Position numbers and translations under genes: made by a program. Shown piece by piece: positions 26,846-36,223 of a stretch of DNA of 64,000 nucleotides (position 1 is its first letter; every line of letters starts with the position of its first letter). Source of the stretch: Sedimentitalea sp039941015 (lineage in GTDB: Bacteria; Pseudomonadota; Alphaproteobacteria; Rhodobacterales; Rhodobacteraceae); NCBI RefSeq assembly GCF_039941015.1, contig NZ_JBDVFI010000049.1. One strand, written 5' to 3'. The notes under the pieces are model-generated. The model saw nothing but the letters and a program-made list of their open reading frames with translations. It searched no databases and was not told the origin of the DNA.

Positions 26846-28132
26846 ATGCGCTACATGATGACCTACGACCTGATGGAGGCGACTCGTAACACCAATCAGT
26901 GGATGGGTGCGTCGGCCCTTGCTCTTGCATCCTATCCGATCTTCAGCATGATTCCAAACCCTGCGATCAATTGGATGGCTGCCTGGGGCGAAGTCACAGA
27001 ACGCACCTTTCAACGCATGGTGGTCAAGCCCGACTGGGGCATCCGAACCTTTACCTGCGAGGATGGCAAAGACCATCTTGTCGACATCGAAACCGTCGTT
27101 GAGCGCCCATTTGGCGATCTGATTCATTTCAAGGTCAGCGGACGTGAACCGAAACCCCGCAAGGTGCTTTTGGTCGCACCGATGTCCGGTCACTATGCAA
27201 CGCTGCTGCGCAGCACCGTCAAATCGCTGCTGATCGATTGCGAAGTCTATATCACCGACTGGCACAATGCCCGCGACATCCCGGTTTCTGCCGGCAAATT
27301 CGATATTGAGGATTACACCCTCTATCTCGTCGACTTCATGCGCGAAATGGGCCCTGAAACGCACGTGATCGCCGTTTGCCAACCGGTCCCGCTGACACTG
27401 GCTGCGACCGCTTATCTGGCCGAACAGGACCCGGACGCGCAGCCGAGTTCGCTGACGCTGATCGGCGGGCCTGTCGATCCGGACGCGGCCCCGACCGAGG
27501 TCACCGACTTTGGCGCCCGCGTCACGATGGGACAACTCGAGGAAACCATGATCCAGCGGGTCGGTTTCAAATATCCAGGTGTCGGGCGCCAAGTTTATCC
27601 CGGGCTTCTGCAACTGGCATCCTTTGTGTCGATGAACTCTGACCGCCACGCGAGCGCATTCAAAGAACAGATCGGGCGAGTCGCGAGTGGCGAGGCATCG
27701 GAACACGATGCGCACAACCGTTTCTATGACGAATACCTCGCGGTTATGGACATGACTGCAGAATTCTACCTTTCCACGGTCGAGCGGATATTCAAGGAAC
27801 GCGAAATCGCGCGAAACGTCTTTGTCGTGGATGGTCACACGGTCGATATTGGCAAGATCACCAATGTTGCGGTGAAAACTGTAGAAGGTGCCAAGGACGA
27901 CATTTCCGCCCCGGGCCAATGTATCGCCGCGCTGGACCTCTGTACCGGCTTGCCGGACAGCAAGAAAGCCAGTCATGTTGAACCCGGCGCGGGCCACTAT
28001 GGTATCTTCGCAGGAAAGTCGTGGCGCGATAACATTCGCCCCCTCGTGCTGGAGTTCATTGACGCGAACAGCCGGACATCACCTCCGAGCAAAAGCAAAC
28101 GAGCGGCCAACAGCAACGTCGCCGCCGAATAA
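26846..28132 (+). CDS. phaZ: Intracellular PHA depolymerase
   Basis: A 428-residue enzyme that degrades native intracellular PHA granules for carbon reuse. The catalytic cysteine is Cys178 in VIAVCQPVP, matching the PhaZ1 type that uses Cys instead of Ser; the late histidine lies in EPGAGHYGIFAG. There is no signal peptide, as expected for the intracellular class. A TTG at 26834 is in frame, but the ATG at 26846 has GGAG 6-7 bases upstream. It completes a four-gene PHA cycle with phaR, phaP and phaC. Confidence 0.94.
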   Translation: MRYMMTYDLMEATRNTNQWMGASALALASYPIFSMIPNPAINWMAAWGEVTERTFQRMVVKPDWGIRTFTCEDGKDHLVDIETVVERPFGDLIHFKVSGREPKPRKVLLVAPMSGHYATLLRSTVKSLLIDCEVYITDWHNARDIPVSAGKFDIEDYTLYLVDFMREMGPETHVIAVCQPVPLTLAATAYLAEQDPDAQPSSLTLIGGPVDPDAAPTEVTDFGARVTMGQLEETMIQRVGFKYPGVGRQVYPGLLQLASFVSMNSDRHASAFKEQIGRVASGEASEHDAHNRFYDEYLAVMDMTAEFYLSTVERIFKEREIARNVFVVDGHTVDIGKITNVAVKTVEGAKDDISAPGQCIAALDLCTGLPDSKKASHVEPGAGHYGIFAGKSWRDNIRPLVLEFIDANSRTSPPSKSKRAANSNVAAE

Positions 28133-28144
28133 GGCGCGATTAGC

Positions 28145-28714
28145 ATGGCCGAAACCGGGTTTTCCTGTTCCTGCGGCAAAGTCTGCGGGCGCGTAGCGGC
28201 CGCTGGCCCGAAGACCGGCGTACACTTGGTCTGTCATTGCGGCGACTGTCGCGCAGCGGGTCGGTACTTTGGGCATACTGACTCGGCACAGACCGGTGTC
28301 GACATGTTTCAGACCAGCCCGGACACCATCCAGTTTTCATCCGGCGCCGAACACCTTGCGATCCTGCGGCTCAGCCCGAAGGGGCCCCTTCGCTGGTACG
28401 CCGCATGCTGCAATACACCAATGTTCAATACGCTAAGCCGTCCTGGCCTCGCTTTTGTGACTGTATTGCTCTCCAACACGGACGATCCTGCAGTCTTTGG
28501 GCCAGTGGCCGCAGAGAGTTTTGTGCCTCAGGCGGGTGGTCCTCCCAAGCACAAGAACGGCGGGCGGATGGTCATGGGCATCATGTCCCGTTTGGCTGCA
28601 GCGCGTTTGTCGGGACGATGGAAGAAAACACCGTTCTTTGATATCGCGACGGGCGAACCACGCGCACCCATCCGCCTGATCGACAAGGAAGAACGCGCAG
28701 CGCTTTACAACTGA
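28145..28714 (+). CDS. DUF6151/GFA-like zinc-binding protein
   Basis: A 189-residue protein with cysteines placed as in the Mss4-like fold of GFA-type proteins: CSCGKVCG near the start, VCHCGDCRAAGRYF about 25 residues on, and AACCNTPM. These should bind one or two zinc ions. The rest matches a rhodobacterial family of unknown function (DUF6151). It follows phaZ by 12 bases and may share its mRNA; no functional link to PHA is known. Confidence 0.72.
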   Translation: MAETGFSCSCGKVCGRVAAAGPKTGVHLVCHCGDCRAAGRYFGHTDSAQTGVDMFQTSPDTIQFSSGAEHLAILRLSPKGPLRWYAACCNTPMFNTLSRPGLAFVTVLLSNTDDPAVFGPVAAESFVPQAGGPPKHKNGGRMVMGIMSRLAAARLSGRWKKTPFFDIATGEPRAPIRLIDKEERAALYN

Positions 28715-28744
28715 CCCGCCTTTCGGTAGATCGCGACAAATTCC

Positions 28745-29404
28745 CTACGCATCAGTCTGTTTAGCTACAGCAGGCATTGAAATCCCCCGAAACTGCGGAA
28801 AATCGGCATAGCGGGCCTTGCGTTGCGACAGGGGTTCTTCCGGCTCTTGCCCGGCCACCAACAGATGGCCACGCGGCGCGATATAGCTGTCGATACGGCG
28901 CAGCGGCACGGGCCGCCAGACGAGATTGAAGGCGCAGAGTTTTGGAAAGAACCAAATCTCTGAATACGTCAGATGATCATGCAGCCACCACGCCAGATCC
29001 CGCCAGTCGCGGCCGGATTCATATTGATCGGCGAACCACGGAATGACCACGGAGGCGCCCGCTATCCGCTGATCGCCCTCTCCGCGATCCCAGATGTGAC
29101 ATTCCAGCGGGTTGTCGTTGCGTGCGCAGTTCAGCCGGTTCTCGTTTCCGAACCGATTCAACGACGGAGAGCGATAGCCAGAGCGCACCGCGATCCGGCC
29201 AAATGTTTCTTCGAGCGGGTCCATCAGCGTCTGACAAAACGCGCGACCGTTTTCGATGACGCGGTCCGGATCCTCGGGAATGTTGCTCAGTTCGTGCATG
29301 TTGGCGATCTCGGAATACAGAAAGTCACGCATGAAAAAGTAGCGCGATAACCGAACACGCCCCAGATTCTCCAGCCCCCGCATACTGCGTGGGGCACGCA
29401 TCAC
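28745..29404 (-). CDS. Conserved hypothetical protein, possibly peptidase M15-like
   Basis: A 219-residue cytoplasmic protein. The stretch GRIAVRSGYRSPSLNRFGNE resembles the core of M15-type D,D-carboxypeptidases, and LECHIWD and HDHLTYSEIWFFPKLCAFNL could supply further active-site elements. The normal SxHxxGxAxD zinc motif is not intact, so peptidase activity is doubtful. No signal peptide is visible. It overlaps the VOC gene by 4 bases and is last in a four-gene minus-strand unit. Confidence 0.65.
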   Translation of the reverse strand: MMRAPRSMRGLENLGRVRLSRYFFMRDFLYSEIANMHELSNIPEDPDRVIENGRAFCQTLMDPLEETFGRIAVRSGYRSPSLNRFGNENRLNCARNDNPLECHIWDRGEGDQRIAGASVVIPWFADQYESGRDWRDLAWWLHDHLTYSEIWFFPKLCAFNLVWRPVPLRRIDSYIAPRGHLLVAGQEPEEPLSQRKARYADFPQFRGISMPAVAKQTDA

Positions 29405-29832
29405 TCGTATCCGGTCCAGCGAAAGGCCCCATCTGCGGCCAGCGGCGAATAGGGATTAAACGCCACCTCCCAGATGCAACCGTCAGGCGCACGAAAATAC
29501 CCGATATGACCGCCCCAGAACACATCATGGGCGGGTTTGAGAATGGTCGCCCCTGCCGCCTCTGCTGCATTCAGAGTTTCAGCAACGTCCTGCTTGTCGC
29601 GAACGTTATACGCCAGCGTCATTGCCCCGTGCCCAAGATCGTCTACCGGCAGCCCCATATCACGCGCCAGATTTTCCAACGGATAGAGCCCAAGGGTCTG
29701 CCCGATCAGATCATAAGCGATGATACCCTCCTGAGCTGGCACACTCTGCCAGCCCAATGCTTCGTAGAAGGCGGCGGCGGCATCCATATCAGGAACACCC
29801 AACGTGATGAGGCTGATCCGTTGTTCCATCAT
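29401..29832 (-). CDS. VOC family (glyoxalase-fold) protein
   Basis: A 143-residue protein with two beta-alpha-beta-beta-beta modules of the vicinal-oxygen-chelate fold: ISLITLGVPDMDAAAAFYEA at the start and GHIGYFRAPDGCIWEVAFNP near the end. The Glu in IWEVAFNP is a common metal ligand. The exact reaction is unknown; such proteins include lyases, dioxygenases and resistance proteins. It overlaps both neighbours by 4 bases, so translation is coupled. Confidence 0.85.
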   Translation of the reverse strand: MMEQRISLITLGVPDMDAAAAFYEALGWQSVPAQEGIIAYDLIGQTLGLYPLENLARDMGLPVDDLGHGAMTLAYNVRDKQDVAETLNAAEAAGATILKPAHDVFWGGHIGYFRAPDGCIWEVAFNPYSPLAADGAFRWTGYE

Positions 29833-30818
29833 CTAATCCCCTGCTCTGTTAACCAGTTCAGTATCGTCGCCACCGCAGTATCGGTTTGCCCCGGCGACAG
29901 TATATCACCTGCAATCACATGCGAGGACGCATCGTCGCCCTCGCCCATCGTTACAGCATGAACCGTTGCGGACCCGCCCCAATCGTTGGCAATGCGGCGC
30001 GATATGTCGGGGCTTACCACGGCGTCATCGTCTGAGAGATAGAACAGCACCGGCATCTGCGCACCGCCAAAGTCCAGCGCACTCACCACTTTGACAAGTG
30101 CCGCCATCGGCAACAGCGCGACTGTGGGGTAACTGCTTGTCCAATAGCGCGCATGAGCGTCATTCTGGGGTTGAAACGCTTGCGTCTCGCCTGCAACCAG
30201 CGGCCCCCACCACCGCACGGCCGGCAGCGTCAGCAACGCTGAGGCCGGATCGTGAAGGCCAAAGTTCGGCGAGATCAGGACCATTGCGGCAACGTCCCTG
30301 GCAAGGTCCGGGTTCACTGCCGCGACCGCAGCCAGCGTCGCGCCGGTGGATGTGGCCAATACCACCACCTTGTCCCCCGTGGCGCGCGCAGCGGCCAATC
30401 CTTCCGCGAGGTCATACATCCAGTCCGCGACGGTCGCTTCGGCCATGGCTTCGCCCCCACGCCCATGACCGCGCAACCGGGTAAAGACCAGATTTGCCCC
30501 AAGCTCCCGTGCAACACGGTCTGGCACCGGGCGGATTTCTTCGGAGGTGGCAGAAAAACCATGCAGGTAGAGGATCGAAATGGGCGTACGCGTTTCGCTT
30601 TGCCCGGCCCAGACAACACGCTTTTCGGTTCCCGGCGTGATATCCTGATACCTTGACTCGATGCTCTCAAAGTAGACTTGGACACCTTCGCCAAACTTTC
30701 GCGGCTCGAACTCTGCCGAAAGATCGACAGGCTCGTAGGGGCCAAGCCACCAAATCACGGCAACGATCCCGACAAGACTGGCAATGATGCGGCCTAATAT
30801 CTTGCCGAGCTTGCGCAT
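29829..30818 (-). CDS. Membrane-anchored alpha/beta hydrolase
   Basis: A 329-residue hydrolase with an N-terminal membrane anchor (ASLVGIVAVIWWLG), probably facing the periplasm. Motifs: ILYLHGFSATSEEI (oxyanion region), FTRLRGHGRGGEAM, and a nucleophile elbow VLATSTGATLAA in which Ser replaces the usual GxSxG context (A-T-S-T-G). An acid and a late His are in YLSDDDAVVSP and DDASSHVIAGD. Substrate unknown; lysophospholipase-like. The upstream hydrolase ends one base before its start. Confidence 0.8.
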   Translation of the reverse strand: MRKLGKILGRIIASLVGIVAVIWWLGPYEPVDLSAEFEPRKFGEGVQVYFESIESRYQDITPGTEKRVVWAGQSETRTPISILYLHGFSATSEEIRPVPDRVARELGANLVFTRLRGHGRGGEAMAEATVADWMYDLAEGLAAARATGDKVVVLATSTGATLAAVAAVNPDLARDVAAMVLISPNFGLHDPASALLTLPAVRWWGPLVAGETQAFQPQNDAHARYWTSSYPTVALLPMAALVKVVSALDFGGAQMPVLFYLSDDDAVVSPDISRRIANDWGGSATVHAVTMGEGDDASSHVIAGDILSPGQTDTAVATILNWLTEQGIR

Positions 30819-31571
30819 CTAGCTGACCCCGCGCAGCACATCCGCGACGGCATCCTCAATCAGCCCCAGACAAGGCTCATCCGAAAATCGGTGATCTGCG
30901 TCCTTGACCAGTGTCAGCCGCATGTCGGCACAATCGGCATGGCCCAGCAGACGCAGCGCGGTTTCGGTGCTGACAGCGGTATCTTGGGTGCCTTGCAGAC
31001 AGCGGACCGGAAACGGCAATGACAAGGACTGGCGCAGGACCAGACGGGTTCTGCCATCTTCGATCATGCGTTTGCTGATGATGTAAGGTTCCATGTAATC
31101 CGACGGCAACTCCACGTGGCCAACCGTTTCCAACGCCTGTTTCTGGGCATCCGTGAAGTTGGCCCAATATCCGTCTTCGGTGAAATCAGGCGCGGCAGCG
31201 ATAGTGACCATACCGGCAATGCGCTCGGGAATCGCTCGGGCCAGCAGCAGCGCCTGCCAACCCCCCATGGAGGAGCCGACAATAACCAGCGGTCCCTCTG
31301 TCAGGGAAGTAACGCTCGCCAGCGTGTCTTCTGCCCAATCACCAATACAGCCCTCTTCGAACGTGCCACTGGATTCGCCGTGGCCGGAATAATCGAACCG
31401 CAAAAAAGCCTGCCCATGGCGCTTTGCCCAGTCTTCCAGATGCACCGCCTTTGTCCCCTGCATGTCGGATTTCAGTCCGCCGAGGAACACGATGCAGGGC
31501 CCGTTTCCCTTGGTCATGTGATAGGCGATGCGCCGCCCCTGCGGTGTCTCAAGATAGGCTGGCTCGGTCAT
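30819..31571 (-). CDS. Cytoplasmic alpha/beta hydrolase
   Basis: A 250-residue hydrolase with IVFLGGLKSDMQGTKA, FLRFDYSGHGESSG, the nucleophile elbow VIVGSSMGGW (Ser in GSSMG), the acid in CLQGTQDTAV, and the His in KDADHRFSD. This order matches short-chain carboxylesterases and palmitoyl-thioesterase-like proteins of alphaproteobacteria. A ten-residue upstream extension to 31601 is possible; the ATG at 31571 gives the conserved start. First gene of the four-gene minus-strand unit. Confidence 0.83.
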   Translation of the reverse strand: MTEPAYLETPQGRRIAYHMTKGNGPCIVFLGGLKSDMQGTKAVHLEDWAKRHGQAFLRFDYSGHGESSGTFEEGCIGDWAEDTLASVTSLTEGPLVIVGSSMGGWQALLLARAIPERIAGMVTIAAAPDFTEDGYWANFTDAQKQALETVGHVELPSDYMEPYIISKRMIEDGRTRLVLRQSLSLPFPVRCLQGTQDTAVSTETALRLLGHADCADMRLTLVKDADHRFSDEPCLGLIEDAVADVLRGVS

Positions 31572-31727
31572 GGTCCCTCCGAAGTTTGGGCGATCATGCA
31601 CGACGCGGCGCTGGCTGCAAATGCCGAATTGAGCAAGGCCCCGCGCGTCAGAGGTTCCTCGCGGTTCGCGGGGTTGTCGCCACTTGCCGGACTTCGTAAG
31701 GCTTCATTTATTCAACAAAGGTCGCCC

Positions 31728-32741
31728 ATGTTCCGGATCATTCGCCTCATCCCTATTATCCTGTGCCTGTTGGCTATTGCGCTCGCGACCCTGTGGGGCG
31801 CGCTGGCGTTCTGGTATCACGGGCCGGTCGCTGAACAGCAGAAACCCTATGTGATCGGCGCGTTTACATTCTTTGGCTTTCTGGTCTGTCTGGGTCTGTT
31901 CACGCGGCGCAGGGTCGGTGTGCTCGGTCTGTTTGGGTTGGTGTTTGCCGGGATTCTGTTCTGGTGGGGCGGAATTACGCCCCCGGCCGATCGCAACTGG
32001 GCGCCGGATGTGGCCCGACAGGTAACCGGGCAGATCGATGGCGACATCCTCACACTTGAGAATAGGCGCAATTTTGACTGGCACGGCGCCCACGACGCGA
32101 CGCCTCAGTGGGAAACCCGCAGTTATGACCTGAGCAAGTTGCAAACAGTGGATATGTTCCTGTCCTACTGGGCAGGCCCCTTGATGGCTCATTTCATCGT
32201 CAGCTTCGGCTTTTCGGACGGTGAATACCTTGCGTGGTCTGTCGAGGTGCGACGCGAGGTGGATGGCAAATTTTCCCCGATCGCGGATGCGTTCAAGTCC
32301 AACACATTGATCATTCTGGCGGCGGATGAACGCGACGTTGTAGGTGTGCGGTCGAACTTTCGCGACGAAGACGTGCAACTGTTTCGACTGCACACCAGCC
32401 CAAAGACAGCAAGGGCCTTGCTGACCGAATACGTGCGCGATGCAAACGCGCTGGCGCGGCAGCCCGCGTTCTACAATTCCCTGACCACGAATTGTACAAC
32501 CGTCGTGGTGCGCATGATGCGGGCGATCGGCAACGGTCTGCCATTTGACTGGCGCTTGCTGGCGAACGGATATGTGCCCGACTACGCCTATGACCAACAG
32601 GCGCTGGACATGCGGTATTCAATCTCGGATCTGCGGGCATTGGGCAGGATCGACCGCCGCGCCAACGCGTACGGGTTGAAGCCAGGTTTTTCCGAGGCCA
32701 TCCGGCAGGATGTCCCCACGCCAACAAGAGATACGCCCTAA
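31728..32741 (+). CDS. DUF4105 domain membrane protein
   Basis: A 337-residue protein. The first 90 residues form three hydrophobic segments (IIRLIPIILCLLAIALATLW and two more), followed by a large soluble domain beginning NWAPDVARQ. That domain has TVDMFLSYWAGPLMAHFIVS and YNSLTTNCTTVVVRMM, motifs of DUF4105 (Lnb N-terminal periplasmic domain). The Cys-containing TTNCTT and the earlier His suggest a papain-like hydrolase fold. The frame extends upstream to 31116, but the ATG at 31728 starts the membrane anchor. It overlaps the convergent next gene by 4 bases. Confidence 0.82.
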   Translation: MFRIIRLIPIILCLLAIALATLWGALAFWYHGPVAEQQKPYVIGAFTFFGFLVCLGLFTRRRVGVLGLFGLVFAGILFWWGGITPPADRNWAPDVARQVTGQIDGDILTLENRRNFDWHGAHDATPQWETRSYDLSKLQTVDMFLSYWAGPLMAHFIVSFGFSDGEYLAWSVEVRREVDGKFSPIADAFKSNTLIILAADERDVVGVRSNFRDEDVQLFRLHTSPKTARALLTEYVRDANALARQPAFYNSLTTNCTTVVVRMMRAIGNGLPFDWRLLANGYVPDYAYDQQALDMRYSISDLRALGRIDRRANAYGLKPGFSEAIRQDVPTPTRDTP

Positions 32742-33847
32742 TCCGGGACAAGCACCCGAACGACCGGCACATCGTTCAGCACTTCGACCAGTGTCGGGGG
32801 CTTTACCTTGGTGTCAAAGTTGTCCTTTTCGAGGCTTGAGCCGATCAACTGAACCACCTCGGGAGAGCCGGCAAACTTGGAATGCGTCCCCGATGCGGAG
32901 TCGTCTATTTCGCTTAGGTCGATGACAGTAACGCCAAGACTGGAAAGCTCCGCCGCATCCGCAGCACCGACCCGCTCGACACCCCCTGAAATCCGCCGCG
33001 AGACCATCAAAGCACGGTCATCTCTGGACACGAACACAAAGAAGTTCCCAGTGTCGCCCTGCATACGGTTCAACTGAGTCTTAAACAGATCAAGATCAAT
33101 ATCCGGGGCCGCGAACATGACGTTGTTCACCCTGTCAAAGGTATATGGCCTCTCCGATACGCTCGCCTCGACCAAGGCTTCCACCGTCACCAGCGACCCC
33201 ATTGAATGAGCAAACAGATCAATCCCCCGTGCGCGTGACGACCCCAGTATTCTGGCTGTTTTCAGCAACTGCGGTCGTGCCGCAAGCGCGCTGTTGAGGT
33301 CATAAACATAGTGAGATGCCTTCCCGGCGGACGCCCAGGCAAACAGCACCGGTACGCCCGAGAAATTCGTGTCTTCGACGAACTGCGCGATCCGCAGGAC
33401 CGAATCCGTGAAGGTATTGTTGTAGCCGTGGATGAACAAAAGCACGTCGCGGTCCTGAGGTGCCCGCCGCGCGAGTTCGGCATTGAGACCCGCCACAAAT
33501 GAGTCCGAGTTGGCATAGACGGACGGTTCGATCACTGCAAATTCGGTTCTGGGGTCCGGAGGCAACCGCGTTGGCCGCTCAATCATGCCTGACTGATGGC
33601 TCGGCGGGATCGACACTACAACCGAGGACAACCCCAGATCAGGAGCACGCTCGCCCGAATAGAAGACTCCGATGGCTTCGGTCGCTTCTCGGGTGGTTGC
33701 AATGAATATCTTCTGGCGGCTGGCGTCGCTCACGCTGAGAACCGGCTCGGTGCCATTATCGATGCCAATCAGATCGGGCGGACGCGTGCAGGACAGCAGC
33801 CCGGCACACAGCACAAGTGTAACGAGAGCGCGAACCGTTGCGATCAT
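32738..33847 (-). CDS. DUF900-type alpha/beta hydrolase lipoprotein
   Basis: A 369-residue lipoprotein. The signal ends with the lipobox LLSC, placing Cys19 at the mature N terminus. The hydrolase part has VLLFIHGYNNTFTDSVLR, PVLFAWASAGKASHYVYD, the elbow IDLFAHSMGSLVT (nucleophile Ser), and an acid near FAAPDIDLD. DUF900 family esterases share this layout; no substrate is known. The C-terminal THSKFAGSPEV may supply the histidine. It faces the DUF4105 gene and has a 210-base gap before thrS. Confidence 0.83.
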   Translation of the reverse strand: MIATVRALVTLVLCAGLLSCTRPPDLIGIDNGTEPVLSVSDASRQKIFIATTREATEAIGVFYSGERAPDLGLSSVVVSIPPSHQSGMIERPTRLPPDPRTEFAVIEPSVYANSDSFVAGLNAELARRAPQDRDVLLFIHGYNNTFTDSVLRIAQFVEDTNFSGVPVLFAWASAGKASHYVYDLNSALAARPQLLKTARILGSSRARGIDLFAHSMGSLVTVEALVEASVSERPYTFDRVNNVMFAAPDIDLDLFKTQLNRMQGDTGNFFVFVSRDDRALMVSRRISGGVERVGAADAAELSSLGVTVIDLSEIDDSASGTHSKFAGSPEVVQLIGSSLEKDNFDTKVKPPTLVEVLNDVPVVRVLVPD

Positions 33848-34057
33848 GTCATGAAACTCCGCGCTTAGGCTTCCAATGCCCCGGCCTGCCGAACCCGAAG
33901 CTTTTGGCGCGGACTATCAAGGCCAACATCATTGGAAGCAAGTCCCGATGTCGTGCAATAGCCGGTTGACTTGCCCTTAAGTGCGCCCCAAATAGGCGGC
34001 ACATACATAACCCGCAACCGGGCGTTCAGTGGGCGCCAAACCGACGAGGAGGCCCAG

Positions 34058-36004
34058 ATGGCCCAAATCTCTCTCACTCTTCCTGATGGCAATGCACGAT
34101 CCTATAACGCCGGTATCACCGCGGCGCAGGTTGCAGCCGATATTTCCACTTCCTTGGCCAAAAAGGCGATCAGTGCGACCGTCAATGGGCAGCATTGGGA
34201 TCTGGCGTGGCCGATCGACGTGGATGCCGACATCGCGCTTCACACCCTGAAAGACGAGGCGCAGGCCAACGAGCTGATTCGCCACGATCTGGCGCACATC
34301 ATGGCCCGTGCCGTGCAGGAAATCTGGCCCGACACAAAGGTTACAATTGGCCCGGTGATCGACAATGGCTGGTATTATGATTTCGATCGCGAGGATCCGT
34401 TCACCCCCGAAGATTTGGGGCTGATCGAAAAGAAGATGAAAGAGATCATCAACAAGCGCGACCCCGTGACCACCGAGGTCTGGGATCGCGAGCGTGCGAT
34501 CAAGCATTACACCGCCAACAACGAACCCTATAAGGTCGAGCTGATCGAAGCCATTCCGGGCGACGAACCCCTGCGCATGTATTGGCATGGGCATTGGCAG
34601 GATCTGTGTCGTGGCCCACACCTGCAACATACCGGGCAGGTGCCGGGTGATGCGTTCAAGCTGATGTCGATCGCAGGTGCCTATTGGCGTGGTGACAGTG
34701 ACCGCGCGATGTTGCAGCGAATTTACGGAGTTGCCTTTCAGAACAAGGAAAAGCTGAAAGCGCATCTCAACATGCTGGAAGAGGCTGCGAAACGGGACCA
34801 CCGTAAGCTGGGCCGCGAGATGGACCTGTTCCACCTGCAACCGGAAGCACCGGGTCAAATTTTCTGGCACCCCAACGGCTGGAAAATCTACACCCAGCTT
34901 CAGGATTATATGCGTCGCCAGCAAACTCGCGGCGGCTATGTTGAAGTGAATACACCGCAAGTGGTCGACCGGAAACTGTGGGAAGCCTCGGGGCACTGGG
35001 ACAAATACCAGGAGAACATGTTTATCGTCGAAGTCGACGAGGAGCATGCACGGGAAAAGGCCGTCAACGCGCTGAAGCCGATGAACTGCCCTTGCCATGT
35101 GGAGATTTTCAAGCAGGGGCTGAAATCGTATCGCGATCTGCCCCTGCGCATGGCCGAGTTCGGATCCTGCAACAGGTATGAACCTTCGGGCGCACTGCAC
35201 GGTATTATGCGGGTGCGCGGTTTCACACAGGATGACGCTCATATCTTCTGCTCAGAAGACCAGATCGAATCCGAGACAAAGCGATTTCTCGACTTCCTGT
35301 CCAACGTCTACAGCGATCTCGGCTTTGAAAGCTTCAAGGTCAAGTTCTCGGATCGGCCGGAGGTACGCGCCGGCACGGATGAACAATGGGACAAGGCCGA
35401 CAAGCTTCTGAAAGAAGCCTGCGATGCCGCCGGATGTGCCTATGATCTCAACCCGGGGGAAGGTGCGTTTTACGGTCCCAAGCTGGAATTCGTGCTGACC
35501 GACGCAATTGGCCGGGACTGGCAATGTGGCACCTTGCAGGTGGATTTCATCATTCCCGAACGGCTGGGCGCGACCTATATCGGCGCAGACGGCGATCGGC
35601 ACACCCCGGTCATGTTGCACCGCGCAACCCTTGGGTCGTTTGAACGGTTCATCGGCATCCTGATCGAAGAGCATGCAGGCAAGCTGCCATTCTGGCTCGC
35701 CCCGCGTCAGGTTGTCGTTGCCTCAATCACCTCCGAGGCTGATGACTATGTGCATGAGGTCATTGCCGAACTGCAAAAGGCCGGTGTGCGTGCAGAGGCT
35801 GACACGCGCAACGAAAAGATCAACTACAAGGTCCGCGAGCACTCGCTGGGCAAGGTTCCTGTGATCCTTGCGGTTGGCGGGCGCGAAATCGAAGAGCGGA
35901 CCGTGTCGGTGCGCCGACTGGGCGACAAGCGCACAAGCGTTCAGGCGCTGGCAGATGTTACAGCGGCCCTGTCACACGAGGCGACGCCTCCGGATCTTCT
36001 GTAA
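34058..36004 (+). CDS. thrS: Threonine-tRNA ligase
   Basis: A 648-residue class II synthetase charging tRNA-Thr. Domains in order: TGS (residues 1-60, ISLTLPDGNARSY), the editing domain with DLAHIMARAVQEIW (the HxxxH zinc/editing site), and the catalytic core with MNCPCHVEIFK (zinc Cys), MRVRGFTQDDAHIFC (motif 2) and MLHRATLGSFERFIGILIE (motif 3). The anticodon-binding domain follows (LAPRQVVVASI). GAGGAGG lies upstream of the ATG at 34058; the frame opens further upstream without conservation. No T-box is visible. Confidence 0.97.
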   Translation: MAQISLTLPDGNARSYNAGITAAQVAADISTSLAKKAISATVNGQHWDLAWPIDVDADIALHTLKDEAQANELIRHDLAHIMARAVQEIWPDTKVTIGPVIDNGWYYDFDREDPFTPEDLGLIEKKMKEIINKRDPVTTEVWDRERAIKHYTANNEPYKVELIEAIPGDEPLRMYWHGHWQDLCRGPHLQHTGQVPGDAFKLMSIAGAYWRGDSDRAMLQRIYGVAFQNKEKLKAHLNMLEEAAKRDHRKLGREMDLFHLQPEAPGQIFWHPNGWKIYTQLQDYMRRQQTRGGYVEVNTPQVVDRKLWEASGHWDKYQENMFIVEVDEEHAREKAVNALKPMNCPCHVEIFKQGLKSYRDLPLRMAEFGSCNRYEPSGALHGIMRVRGFTQDDAHIFCSEDQIESETKRFLDFLSNVYSDLGFESFKVKFSDRPEVRAGTDEQWDKADKLLKEACDAAGCAYDLNPGEGAFYGPKLEFVLTDAIGRDWQCGTLQVDFIIPERLGATYIGADGDRHTPVMLHRATLGSFERFIGILIEEHAGKLPFWLAPRQVVVASITSEADDYVHEVIAELQKAGVRAEADTRNEKINYKVREHSLGKVPVILAVGGREIEERTVSVRRLGDKRTSVQALADVTAALSHEATPPDLL

Positions 36005-36024
36005 TATTCGCGATCCAAGCGTAA

Positions 36025-36054
36025 CAATCCGGCCCCGAAAACCGGGCCGGATTG
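36025..36054 (+). terminator. Hairpin terminator after thrS
   Basis: CAATCCGGCCC pairs perfectly with GGGCCGGATTG (11 bp) around an 8-base loop, starting 21 bases after the stop. It lacks a clear T-tract, so termination may be partial or Rho-assisted. Confidence 0.6.
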
Positions 36055-36140
36055 AAACATTTGACAATTCCCCCCCAATTTTGGACGGTTTCACTCTCGA
36101 TTGCCGTAACACGGCCTGACGGGGACGTGACGCACGGGCT

Positions 36141-36152
36141 CGTGAATTCACG
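36141..36152. promoter_or_regulatory. Palindrome CGTGAATTCACG upstream of the bufferin operon
   Basis: A perfect 12-bp palindrome 72 bases before the precursor-gene ATG, in the only promoter-sized gap of the operon. It is a candidate operator. A GTAACA at 36106-36111 with CGT at 36126-36128 could be an ECF-type promoter, but this is weak. Confidence 0.45.
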
Positions 36153-36223
36153 TCGCGCTGCTGACCACGTATCGTTCCACCATCACCGATCAATAACGTT
36201 TATCAATGCAAGGGAGACAAACC

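Noticed and set aside
26726..27997. 423-codon minus-strand open frame opposite phaZ
   Set aside because: Antisense to an intact depolymerase gene with catalytic motifs; no domain of its own.
33848..34057. T-box or other tRNA-responsive leader before thrS
   Set aside because: No T-box consensus or specifier structure was visible, and T-boxes are not expected in Alphaproteobacteria.
33977..35242. 421-codon minus-strand open frame opposite thrS
   Set aside because: Overlaps the conserved TGS, editing and catalytic regions of thrS on the other strand.
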